Below are positions 8,856 to 17,109 of a stretch of 31,981 nucleotides of DNA, piece after piece. The position numbers and the translations under genes were made by a program. The notes under the pieces were generated by a model that did no database searches, had not been told where the DNA came from, and worked only from the letters and a program-made list of their open reading frames with translations. Within the stretch, counting starts at the first letter, position 1; each line of letters opens with the position of its first letter. Origin of the DNA: a virus. Where the stretch lies: the IMG/VR virus record IMGVR_UViG_3300035188_000536, positions 1 through 31,981 of that record; one strand, written 5' to 3'.

Positions 8856-9659
8856 ATGGCAGGACCAAATTCAAGAGAAAGCTTAATCGAATATGCTCTT
8901 AGAGCATTGGGCCACCCAGTTATTACCATTAACGTGGATGATTCTCAATGTCAGGATAGATTGGACGAAGCTTTGCAATTTTTTTCAGAGTACCATTTCG
9001 ATGGTGCTGAAAAAGCGTTTTTCCGTTATCAGATTACCGCACAGGATATAGCAAACAAATATATTAATGTTTCCAACATAGGTCCAACAAATGGTCCTGG
9101 TGGAGATGGTCCAGATGGAAATGATATTCTATCTGTAGTCAAGTTATTTCAGTTTGGTAACTTTGCTAATGTTGATATGTTTGATCTCAAATACCAACTG
9201 GCTCTTGTAGATTACTTCGGTGTAAACACATCTGTAGGTAATGGTCATGCTATGGGTCTTGCAGCCTATGACTCAACGAAAAGATATATTAAATTGATTG
9301 AAGATTTCTTTCAACCAGAAAAAGCTCTGAGCTTTAGTAAGGTTACTGGAAAAATTCATATTCATGGTGATTTGTCAGTTATCAATCCTGGTGATTATAT
9401 CATACTTCAAACATATGTAATAATAGATCCACAGCAATATACTAAAATTTATAACGATAGAATGCTTAAAAAGTATATCACCGCATTGATCAAACGTCAA
9501 TGGGGTGCGAATATGGCAAAATACGACGGAGTTCAATTACCAGGTGGTATTAGTTTCAAGGGTGGGCAGATTTATTCAGAAGCCTCTGCCGAAATTTCAC
9601 AAATTGAAAACGAACTAATTCAGTCTCATGAATATCCACCAGAATTTTTTGTAGGTTAA
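8856..9659 (+). CDS. 13: Neck protein gp13
   Basis: T4-like gp13 forms the neck (head-completion) ring with gp14 and joins the DNA-filled head to the tail. The 267-residue product starts with the family signature SRESLIEYALRALGHPVI, followed by INVDDSQCQDRLDEAL and YHFDGAEKAFF. This is the cyanophage-type gp13 pattern and is somewhat shorter than T4 gp13 (309). It opens the structural operon behind a late box and a ribosome-site hairpin. Gene 14 starts two bases after its stop. Only the assignment to gp13 is firm; I see no catalytic motif and expect none. Confidence 0.92.
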   Translation: MAGPNSRESLIEYALRALGHPVITINVDDSQCQDRLDEALQFFSEYHFDGAEKAFFRYQITAQDIANKYINVSNIGPTNGPGGDGPDGNDILSVVKLFQFGNFANVDMFDLKYQLALVDYFGVNTSVGNGHAMGLAAYDSTKRYIKLIEDFFQPEKALSFSKVTGKIHIHGDLSVINPGDYIILQTYVIIDPQQYTKIYNDRMLKKYITALIKRQWGANMAKYDGVQLPGGISFKGGQIYSEASAEISQIENELIQSHEYPPEFFVG

Positions 9660-9660
9660 T

Positions 9661-10587
9661 ATGGCAATAAATCCATACTTTGGTGATTTTAGAAACGAAC
9701 AAAGACTGTTAGATGATCTGACAGTCGAAACAATCAAGGCCATGGGCCGTGATGTTTATTATATTCCAAGAGAATATGTTAAATTGGATAGAATCTTTGG
9801 TGAAGATATTTTATCACAATTTAAACAAGCATATTTAATTGAAATGTATGTTATGGATGTTGTAAAATTTCAAGGTCAGCGTGATGTTGCCACTAAATTT
9901 GGTATTGATATCACAGACAAATTAGATCTTCAAGTATCTATTACTAGATTTAAACAAGAAATATATTCTAAAAATTCAGATATTTTAAAACCAAGAGAAG
10001 GTGATTTAATTTATTTTCCACTTTCTAAACACTTATTTGAAATAAATGTTGTGGAAGATGAAATTCCATTTTACCAATTTGGTATTTTGACAACTTATAC
10101 ACTTAAGTGCGAACTCTTCTCTTACTCTAACGAAACCATTGAAACAGGAATTACTGAAGTGGATGAAGTTGAAACCAAGAGAAAAATGTATCTTTCAAGA
10201 ATTACATTGGGAGATTCTGCATCACCGTCAACAATATTTAAGGTTGGTGATGTTGTTTATCAAGTCGCTGGGGTTACGAATGGAAATTATGCTGATGCAA
10301 CATACACAGCAGTTGTTGCCGATTTTGTAAATGGCGCAACAAAGTATGTTTATGTTTCAGATGAAAATGGAACTTTACAATTAGGGGCATCCACAGAAAC
10401 AATTCTAGATAAACCTAAAAATGTTAAATATTATGTCACAGCAAATAATACAACGACAATAAATGTCACTAAAGATCCTAAGATTCTTGAATCTAGTGGT
10501 GATAATAAAGAACTTGATGTAGATCAAAATGATAATGATCTATTTGATTTTTCAGAAACTGATCCATTCTCAGAAGGCAAATATTAA
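9661..10587 (+). CDS. 14: Neck protein gp14
   Basis: The gp14 family signature is clear at the N-terminus: NPYFGDFRNEQRLLDDLTVE, then GRDVYYIPREYVKLDRIFGED. gp14 works with gp13 at the neck. At 308 residues it is longer than T4 gp14 (256). The extra length lies after about residue 175, in a Val/Thr/Gly-rich stretch with FKVGDVVYQVAG and a terminal Asp-rich tail that looks like an added beta module. The start follows the gp13 stop directly, and its stop TAA shares one base with the gp15 ATG (TAATG), so the three neck and tail-completion genes are likely translated as a set. Confidence 0.92.
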   Translation: MAINPYFGDFRNEQRLLDDLTVETIKAMGRDVYYIPREYVKLDRIFGEDILSQFKQAYLIEMYVMDVVKFQGQRDVATKFGIDITDKLDLQVSITRFKQEIYSKNSDILKPREGDLIYFPLSKHLFEINVVEDEIPFYQFGILTTYTLKCELFSYSNETIETGITEVDEVETKRKMYLSRITLGDSASPSTIFKVGDVVYQVAGVTNGNYADATYTAVVADFVNGATKYVYVSDENGTLQLGASTETILDKPKNVKYYVTANNTTTINVTKDPKILESSGDNKELDVDQNDNDLFDFSETDPFSEGKY

Positions 10588-11336
10588 TGTTTACAAAACT
10601 AGAACCATTTTACAATAAATCTATACGAAAGACTGTTGTAGCCTTTGGTTCTTTATTTAATCAAATTTATTTCAATAGAACTGATGCTTCTGATAATGTA
10701 ATTGAAACATCAAGAGTTCCGCTAATCTATTCACCAAAAGAAAAATTTATTCAAAGATTAAAATCAGAAACAAGTTTGACTGATGAAACTCATACAAGAA
10801 TGAATTTACCTAGAATGGGATTTGAGATAACTGGATTTCTTTATGACTCTCAAAGAAAATTAAATAGATTAAATCAAAAAATTTCTACTATTGATGGTGT
10901 CATTACAAGCAGTTATATAGAAGTTCCTTATAATATAAACTTTGGTCTTTATTTATTTTCTAGAAATTTAGATGATAATCTACAAATAGTTGAGCAAATA
11001 TTACCTTACTTTGCTCCTGATTTCACAGTAACTTTAAATATGAATCCACTAAACCAAAAGGTGGATGTACCAATAGTTTTAAATAGCTTAAATATTGTTG
11101 AGGACTATGAAGGTGATTTTGATACCAGAAGAACTGTAAATAGCGTTTTTGATTTTACAGTTAAAACATATCTTTATGGTCCAATTAAGGAATCATCAAC
11201 AGTTCTTATCGAAGATGCAAATATACGTCTATACGATGGTCAAAATACTGTAGCCGAATCTATTAAGATATTTGATGTTGGATATACAGGAGATTCGTCT
11301 ACACTAAGTGGAATAACATATTATGAAAACCCCTGA
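10587..11336 (+). CDS. 15: Tail sheath stabiliser/completion protein gp15
   Basis: T4 gp15 forms the hexameric ring that closes the finished tail and contacts the neck. This 249-residue product (T4: 272) has the family start FYNKSIRKTVVAFGSLFNQI, the segment PRMGFEITGFLYDSQRKLNR, and the central YNINFGLYLFSRNLDDNLQIVEQ. The ATG shares a base with the gp14 stop, and the end overlaps gene 16 by 14 bases. The gene lies between 14 and 16, as in T4. Confidence 0.9.
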   Translation: MFTKLEPFYNKSIRKTVVAFGSLFNQIYFNRTDASDNVIETSRVPLIYSPKEKFIQRLKSETSLTDETHTRMNLPRMGFEITGFLYDSQRKLNRLNQKISTIDGVITSSYIEVPYNINFGLYLFSRNLDDNLQIVEQILPYFAPDFTVTLNMNPLNQKVDVPIVLNSLNIVEDYEGDFDTRRTVNSVFDFTVKTYLYGPIKESSTVLIEDANIRLYDGQNTVAESIKIFDVGYTGDSSTLSGITYYENP

Positions 11337-11763
11337 TGAAGAACCAGTTGAAAAAATTTCAAAAGCTTTAGATGTTTTTTATGATCCGGCCCAAAGTCCA
11401 GCCAAAGAAATAAAATCTGAAGTCAAGAAAATCAAAGCAGAAAAACTTGATGTTGATTTTTCTTTAGCCAGAAGTAATATGAAAGAGCTTCTGAATAATG
11501 GAATGAATGCTCTGGATGGCATTATGAAAGTCGCTGAGGCCAGTGATTCCCCAAGAGCCTATGAAGTAGCAGCATTATTGATAAAAACATTATCAGATGT
11601 TAATAAAGATTTAATTGGTATTCATGAGAAAAATGCGAACATTCAAAAAGAAAAAATTACAAATATAACAAATAATTCTATTTACGTTGGATCTACTACA
11701 GATTTACAGAATTTAATTAATAAAGAAAGAGCGCAAAATAAAGATGGCGATCAAACAGAGTAG
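11323..11763 (+). CDS. 16: Terminase small subunit gp16
   Basis: gp16 forms ring oligomers that select concatemeric DNA and stimulate the gp17 packaging motor. The product has 146 residues (T4: 164). The conserved central helices are visible (MNALDGIMKVAEASDSPRAY, followed by EVAALLIKTLSDVNKDLIG), matching the T4 region with AEAT…ARSYEV. The flanks are charged and low in complexity. It overlaps gene 15 by 14 bases and gene 17 by 20 bases, the usual coupling of the two terminase genes. Confidence 0.88.
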   Translation: MKTPDEEPVEKISKALDVFYDPAQSPAKEIKSEVKKIKAEKLDVDFSLARSNMKELLNNGMNALDGIMKVAEASDSPRAYEVAALLIKTLSDVNKDLIGIHEKNANIQKEKITNITNNSIYVGSTTDLQNLINKERAQNKDGDQTE

Positions 11764-13459
11764 AGGTCCAGGCTATCTTGGTAATAAAAATCTTAAACCA
11801 GCTGGAGTTAAGATTGAATTTACACAAGAACAAGTTGAAGAATATATTAAATGTGCGAAAGATCCTATCTATTTTGCCAAAAAATATGTTAAGGTTGTAA
11901 CTCTTGATAAAGGTGTCACTCAATTTGATTTATATGATTACCAAGAACGCTTGGTAGAAAAACTTTGTAATAATCGCTTCGTGATCGGAAAACTAGCCCG
12001 ACAGTCTGGTAAAACAACAACTGTTGGTTGCTGCTATCTTTTACATAAAATTTTATTTAATCAAAATATGAGTGTGGCTATTCTAGCTAATAAATTAAAT
12101 ACTGCTAGAGAAATTCTATCTCGTATTCGTGAAGCATATGAGCATTTACCTTGGTGGCTACAGCAGGGTATTATGGAATGGAATAAAGGATCAATTCAAT
12201 TAGAAAATGGATCTAAGATTCTTGCATCTGCTACCTCATCATCTGCTATTCGTGGTGGAAGTTACAATATAATTTTTTTGGACGAATTTGCATTCGTCCC
12301 AACAACAGTAGCAGAAGAGTTCTTTTCATCTGTTTATCCAACCATTACTGCTGGTCAGAGTACTCAAATGATAATCATTTCTACCCCGAAAGGGTTGAAT
12401 ATGTTTTATCAATTATGGAAGGGTGCTACTTCTAAGCAAAATGAATATGTGCCATTTGAGGTAAATTGGCAAGAAGTTCCTCAATATCCAGGTGGTCCAT
12501 TGCGCGATGAGGCTTGGAAAGAACAACAAATCAAGAATACTTCAGAAAGACAGTTTGATGCGGAATTTAACTGCTCATTCATTGGCTCTGCCAATACATT
12601 AATTGATGCTCAAAAATTAAATCAATTAAGTTATGGTAAACCAAAACAAAGAAATGCCGAAGGTCTTTTAATATATCAAGAACCAGTAAAAGGTATAGAA
12701 GAAAAAGGTACTAAAGATAGAGACTATTTTATCACCGTAGATGTTGCCAGAGGGCAGGGTGGTGATAATAGTGCCTTTACCGTATTTGATATATCGGACA
12801 TGCCATATCGAATCGTAGCACGGTTTAAAAGCAATACAGTCTCACCTCTTTTATTACCATCATATATTCGCTCTGTTGGTAAAAAATACAATACAGCACA
12901 TGTTCTTGTTGAGGTAAATGATATTGGAAGTCAAGTAGCCGATATTTTACACTACGATCTGGAATATGAAAATTTAGTGAAAGCAGCATTCAAAGGTCAT
13001 AAGGGTCAAACCATTACCGAGACAGGAATGGGAGCGAAGCGGGTACAACTTGGTGTAAGAACAACGGTCCCTGTCAAAAAATTAGGATGTGCTGTTTTAA
13101 AGAATTTAATAGAACAAGATAAGTTGTTGGTTGAAGATGCAGACACGATAGATGAGTTAACAACTTTTATAGCAGATGGTCAATCATTTGCTGCCGATGA
13201 AGGTCATACAGACGATCTTGTAATGACTCTAGTTTTGTTTGCATGGGCGACAAGACAAGATTTCTTTGAGGCGTTAACAAATAAAGATGTTCGTGTTGAA
13301 CTTTTTGAAAAGGATATCGAAAAAATTGAGAATGAAATTATTCCAATGTTTGTAGAGGACGGCTTCGGTGAAAGAAGCGAGTGGGATGGAGAAGACCGCT
13401 GGTTCGATGAAAAAGACCCAAGAAGAAACCAATTTGGTACACAATATTGGCTTTTTTGA
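11744..13459 (+). CDS. 17: Terminase large subunit gp17 (packaging ATPase and nuclease)
   Basis: The product has 571 residues (T4: 610). The ATPase domain has Walker A ARQSGKTT at 85-92, Walker B IIFLDE at 176-181 and the coupling motif ISTPKG at 212-217. The RNase H-like nuclease domain has TVDVARGQGGDN at 331-342 with Asp333, VEVNDIG at 389-395 and the late acidic pair DD at 490-491. All key residues are present, so it should be an active headful-packaging motor acting at the portal. Between its stop and gene 18 lie 55 bases with a perfect inverted repeat. Confidence 0.97.
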   Translation: MAIKQSRGPGYLGNKNLKPAGVKIEFTQEQVEEYIKCAKDPIYFAKKYVKVVTLDKGVTQFDLYDYQERLVEKLCNNRFVIGKLARQSGKTTTVGCCYLLHKILFNQNMSVAILANKLNTAREILSRIREAYEHLPWWLQQGIMEWNKGSIQLENGSKILASATSSSAIRGGSYNIIFLDEFAFVPTTVAEEFFSSVYPTITAGQSTQMIIISTPKGLNMFYQLWKGATSKQNEYVPFEVNWQEVPQYPGGPLRDEAWKEQQIKNTSERQFDAEFNCSFIGSANTLIDAQKLNQLSYGKPKQRNAEGLLIYQEPVKGIEEKGTKDRDYFITVDVARGQGGDNSAFTVFDISDMPYRIVARFKSNTVSPLLLPSYIRSVGKKYNTAHVLVEVNDIGSQVADILHYDLEYENLVKAAFKGHKGQTITETGMGAKRVQLGVRTTVPVKKLGCAVLKNLIEQDKLLVEDADTIDELTTFIADGQSFAADEGHTDDLVMTLVLFAWATRQDFFEALTNKDVRVELFEKDIEKIENEIIPMFVEDGFGERSEWDGEDRWFDEKDPRRNQFGTQYWLF

Positions 13460-13467
13460 TTAAATTC

Positions 13468-13490
13468 TCTAAAATAATATATATTTTAGA
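13468..13490 (+). other. Inverted repeat between genes 17 and 18
   Basis: TCTAAAATA (13468-13476) and TATTTTAGA (13482-13490) form a perfect 9-bp stem with a 5-base loop ATATA. The stem is AT-rich, so folding is weak. It may be a leaky terminator, an RNA processing or stability element, or a protein site. The gene 18 ribosome binding site AAGGAG follows about 14 bases downstream. Confidence 0.45.
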
Positions 13491-13514
13491 CGAAAATATT
13501 TTTAAGGAGAATTT

Positions 13515-14708
13515 ATGGCACGACCAAATGTATCAGTTACAATATTAGATGAATCACTGGTTGTCCCGACATCCGAAGAAGGATCACCAACCATCGGAGC
13601 CATGGTTTCGGTTAACGGTCTTAGTTTGTTTGGTACTACAACAGAACAAAATTTAGGTTATTATCTAGTAAATGATATTCCTGATTGGTTTTCAAGACTT
13701 CAGACATTTACTCAGACAGAAAATGCATTAAATGGAGCAAGTGGTGTTACTTTTATAGCCAGCTATCTCGCAACTAATGGAGCTACTGGGTGGACAGACG
13801 AATGGTATTCTGTTTATAATTTCTTACAATATGGAGCACCATGTTATGTTGGGTTTAACAATGCTGGTGCTGGTTTATCAGGATTCTTTAGTCTTGATGT
13901 AGATGTTATCTTTGAAGGTACTACAGCATCAAGAGAACAAACAAAATCATTCTTTAATCATAGAGTAGCTAAAGAAGCTCCAGCATTTGGTGTTTTCAGT
14001 CTCATATCAGCAGATGATGGTTTATCTCTAGATGCTACTAATTTAGGAAACCCAGCCGCTCTTACTGGTTTGAGTTCTCCTGAATTTGGATCTTTTGTAT
14101 ATGGTCAAAAAAATCAACTTAATGTATCTGGAAATAGCACAAATCTAATCAAATCTACTTTGGCAGCAGATGTTGCTGGTTGTTTAGCAAGAACAGATCG
14201 TGTTTCTTACCCATGGTTCTCACCAGCTGGTACAAGAAGAGGTCAAATTCTAAATGTTGTTTCGTTGACTCAGAGTTTAACCGAAACACAGCAAGATAAT
14301 CTTTATGATAATAAAGTAAATCCAATTGCAACATTTGTCGGTGAAGGAACAATACTTTTTGGTGATAAGACTTTTGCAGCAGCAACATCATCACTCAATT
14401 CAATTAATATTTCTAGATTGGTAATCTATTTAAAGAGAGCATTGACTCCTCTTGCTAGAGGTATTCTATTCGAACAAAATGATGCCTTAACAAGAAATAG
14501 ATTCTCCAATGCAGCTGATTCTATTTTAAGAGATATTCAGTCACAAAGAGGACTTAATGCTTATAAAGTAATTTGTGATGAATCTAATAACACAGCTGCT
14601 GTAATTGCTGCTAAAGAATTTGTTGCCGATATTTTAATTCAACCAATTCCTTCAGTTAATTTTGTAAAAATTACTATAACTAATAAAGATTTAAGTGATA
14701 CTCTTTGA
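13515..14708 (+). CDS. 18: Tail sheath protein gp18, compact form
   Basis: The C-terminal third matches contractile sheath proteins: LTPLARGILFEQNDALTRNR, SILRDIQSQRGLNAYKVICD, NNTAAVIAAKEFVADILIQP, then PSVNFVKITIT. This is the region that forms the conserved inner sheath domain and the inter-subunit linkers. The N-terminus (PNVSVTILDESLVVP) fits the family too. At 397 residues it is far shorter than T4 gp18 (659) and close to P2-type sheaths (396), so the outer, surface-exposed domains appear to be missing or minimal. An AAGGAG precedes the ATG. It lies between 17 and 19, as in T4. Confidence 0.93.
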   Translation: MARPNVSVTILDESLVVPTSEEGSPTIGAMVSVNGLSLFGTTTEQNLGYYLVNDIPDWFSRLQTFTQTENALNGASGVTFIASYLATNGATGWTDEWYSVYNFLQYGAPCYVGFNNAGAGLSGFFSLDVDVIFEGTTASREQTKSFFNHRVAKEAPAFGVFSLISADDGLSLDATNLGNPAALTGLSSPEFGSFVYGQKNQLNVSGNSTNLIKSTLAADVAGCLARTDRVSYPWFSPAGTRRGQILNVVSLTQSLTETQQDNLYDNKVNPIATFVGEGTILFGDKTFAAATSSLNSINISRLVIYLKRALTPLARGILFEQNDALTRNRFSNAADSILRDIQSQRGLNAYKVICDESNNTAAVIAAKEFVADILIQPIPSVNFVKITITNKDLSDTL

Positions 14709-14726
14709 TATCAATAAGGAGTAAAT

Positions 14727-15299
14727 ATGGCAAACGGATTATCGGATTTTAGAAACAATTTCTTCGGGGTAAGACAAAACCGTTTTATGGTTAATTTTAC
14801 CTTTCCCTCAGGAATAGGTACTGGTCTTGATTTAGATACAGCACAAACAATATATTGCAAAGCCACTCAAACCCCACCAAGTGCGATAGGTCAAATTCCA
14901 GTTATGTGGCAAGGAAGACCTGTTAAATTCTCTGGTGAAAGAGTTTATGGTGATTGGGCAATTGTTGTTTATGAAGCAGCGGGTAAGAAATCATCACACA
15001 ACCTCAAAGCTGCGTTTGAGCGATGGATCAATAAAATGGATGAAAGAAATACCCATCAAATTAACTATAATGTAGTTACTAATTGGGATTTATATTATGA
15101 TGATATTCAAACCTCAAGATCTGGTCAACCAGGACAGCTCCCAGGAAATTACAGTAAACACATTAAGTTAATTAATTGTTTCCCTACAGAAATTTCACCA
15201 GTGGATTTATCTTATGATACTGAAAATACATTCGTTGAATTTACTGTGAATATGTCATTCGATTACTGGGAACCAATGACAACAGCAGCAGGATCATGA
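14727..15299 (+). CDS. 19: Tail tube protein gp19
   Basis: gp19 hexamers form the inner tube through which DNA passes. The 190-residue product (T4: 163) has FRNNFFGVRQNRFMVNFTFP, the family features CKATQTPPSAIGQIPV and GERVYGDWAIVVY, and the terminal FTVNMSFDYWEP, the counterpart of the LALDYWE end of T4 gp19. An AAGGAG lies a few bases before the ATG. A second tube-fold protein is encoded after gene 23. Confidence 0.93.
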   Translation: MANGLSDFRNNFFGVRQNRFMVNFTFPSGIGTGLDLDTAQTIYCKATQTPPSAIGQIPVMWQGRPVKFSGERVYGDWAIVVYEAAGKKSSHNLKAAFERWINKMDERNTHQINYNVVTNWDLYYDDIQTSRSGQPGQLPGNYSKHIKLINCFPTEISPVDLSYDTENTFVEFTVNMSFDYWEPMTTAAGS

Positions 15300-15311
15300 C
15301 CTATATAAATT

Positions 15312-16865
15312 ATGGACTTAAATTTATTTGGCTTTTTATTTGGTAAAAAACAAAATGATCCTTTACAGTCAACTGTAGATGATCAGAAAACAACACCGTC
15401 TTTTGTTCCACCCGACGATTACGATGGAAGTGTCGTAGTCGATGCGGGTGGTTTCTTATCAACTGTATTTGATTTTGGTGCTCAGTATAGAGATGAAAAT
15501 GCTCTTATTCAGCAGTACAGATCAATGTCTTTATACCCAGAAGTTGACTTGGCTATTGAAGATATAGTAAATGATTCTATTGTTTTTGATGATACCAAAA
15601 AATGTATAGAATTAAATCTAGACCAAGTAGCTTTATCTGAAAATATCAAATCCAAGATGTTTACAGAATATAAAAACATCTTAAAATTATTAAATTTTTC
15701 AAGTAATGGATATGAAATTTTTAGACGCTGGTATATAGATGGTCGTCTTTATTATCATTGTATGATCGATATTAATCGACCAGAAAAAGGTATACAGGAG
15801 TTAAGACCAATTGATCCACTTAAGATGCGAAAAGTACGCAAAGTGGAGAGAGAAAATCAAATAATTAATGGGGTACAGACTCCAATTGTTAAAAAAATTG
15901 ATGAATATTATGTTTATACAGATATAGATCCAGATGCTATTTTACCAACCTCAAATATTGGTATGAAGATAGCTGTGGATTCTGTTGCTTATGCTACTTC
16001 TGGTCTTGTCGATCACGCAAGCAAAAGAGTAATTAGTTATTTACATAAAGCCATACGTCCTCTAAACATGCTTAGACAAATAGAGGATGCTGTTGTAATT
16101 TATAGAATGTCTAGAGCACCAGAACGAAGAGTATTTTATGTAGATGTTGGTTCTTTGCCAAAACAAAAGGCCGAACAATACATGAGAGAACTCATGAATC
16201 GTTATCGAAATAGATTAATCTATGATCAAAAAACTGGTGAGATTAAAGACGATAGAAGCCATCTTTCGATGCTTGAAGATTACTGGATTCCTAGAAAAGA
16301 AGGAAACCGTAGTACCGAAATAACCACTCTTGATGGTGGTCAAAATCTTGGTCAAATGGAAGATGTGGAATATCTTCAAAGAAAACTCTATAGAGCCTTG
16401 AATGTCCCGATCTCTCGTCTTGAGACTTCTACTGGTTTTAATATGGGTAGAACCTCAGAAATCACTAGAGATGAGGTTAAATTCTATAAATTCATAGAAA
16501 GAATGCGCCATAAATTTGCGAATCTTTTCTTGGAATTATTGAAGAAACAATGCATTCTTAAAGGTATTTTGACCCAGAATGATTGGGAAAAAATATCACA
16601 GGATATCATCTTTAATTTTAACCGAGACTCATATTTCAATGATCTGAAGGAAAATGAAATTCTTCGTGAAAAGGTAGAAATGTTAAATGTAATGGCAAAT
16701 TTCACAGGAACATTCTATTCTACAAATTATATTCGTAAGAATATTCTTAAAATGACAGATCAGGAAATAGCCCAAATAGATCAGGAAATAGAAGTAGAAA
16801 GACGTAAGCAGTTAGAGCAACAGATGCAGGCACAGGCAGCTATGCCACCTGAAGAACAGCAATGA
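15312..16865 (+). CDS. 20: Portal protein gp20
   Basis: gp20 is the dodecameric portal at the head vertex, the site of prohead initiation and DNA entry. The 517-residue product (T4: 524) shows typical stretches: YRSMSLYPEVDLAIEDIVND, FEIFRRWY-type (YEIFRRWYIDGRLYYH), RMSRAPERRVFYVDVGSLPK, MLEDYWIPRKEGNRSTEI, TLDGGQNLGQMEDVEYLQ and LETSTGFNMGRTSEITRDE. The C-terminus is Gln-rich (LEQQMQAQAAMPPEEQQ). The stop overlaps the next small gene by four bases (ATGA). Confidence 0.96.
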   Translation: MDLNLFGFLFGKKQNDPLQSTVDDQKTTPSFVPPDDYDGSVVVDAGGFLSTVFDFGAQYRDENALIQQYRSMSLYPEVDLAIEDIVNDSIVFDDTKKCIELNLDQVALSENIKSKMFTEYKNILKLLNFSSNGYEIFRRWYIDGRLYYHCMIDINRPEKGIQELRPIDPLKMRKVRKVERENQIINGVQTPIVKKIDEYYVYTDIDPDAILPTSNIGMKIAVDSVAYATSGLVDHASKRVISYLHKAIRPLNMLRQIEDAVVIYRMSRAPERRVFYVDVGSLPKQKAEQYMRELMNRYRNRLIYDQKTGEIKDDRSHLSMLEDYWIPRKEGNRSTEITTLDGGQNLGQMEDVEYLQRKLYRALNVPISRLETSTGFNMGRTSEITRDEVKFYKFIERMRHKFANLFLELLKKQCILKGILTQNDWEKISQDIIFNFNRDSYFNDLKENEILREKVEMLNVMANFTGTFYSTNYIRKNILKMTDQEIAQIDQEIEVERRKQLEQQMQAQAAMPPEEQQ

Positions 16866-17086
16866 AAGTTTATTTTTATGATAAAGAAACCTTGAAAAAA
16901 GAGCTTAGAAATAAATCAAATAAAGCTCTTATGGTTAGATTTAAAGGTCATACACAGGTTTCTATACCAAAAAATATATTAGAAATTATTCAAAATTTGT
17001 CAAAAAAAGATAGAACTTTTATGAAAAAACTACTTTCTAGTGAAAATAATTTCATTTTCTTTTTGACAAATTTCATAAAAAAATAA
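16862..17086 (+). CDS. Small basic protein at the gene 67 position, function unknown
   Basis: This is a 74-residue, Lys-rich protein whose ATG overlaps the portal stop (ATGA). It has no recognisable motif; the end SSENNFIFFLTNFIKK is hydrophobic and may be a helix. In T4 the gene after 20 encodes the acidic core protein gp67, but this product is basic, so homology is not supported. The coupling to gene 20 suggests expression with the portal and perhaps a role in prohead initiation or core formation. That is inference from position. Confidence 0.6.
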   Translation: MKVYFYDKETLKKELRNKSNKALMVRFKGHTQVSIPKNILEIIQNLSKKDRTFMKKLLSSENNFIFFLTNFIKK

Positions 17087-17089
17087 ATA
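17082..17089 (+). promoter_or_regulatory. Late promoter box AATAAATA before the prohead core gene
   Basis: This is a 7/8 match to TATAAATA overlapping the end of the 74-residue gene. The predicted +1 is near 17095, just before CGGAG, giving a short leader to the ATG at 17110. It fits the relaxed NATAAATA form described for cyanophages. Confidence 0.45.
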
Positions 17090-17109
17090 AAAATACGGAG
17101 AATATAAAA

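Noticed and set aside
15304-15311. TATAAATT directly before gene 20
   Set aside because: It ends one base before the ATG, so transcription from it would start inside the gene. It is a 7/8 match in an AT-rich gap.
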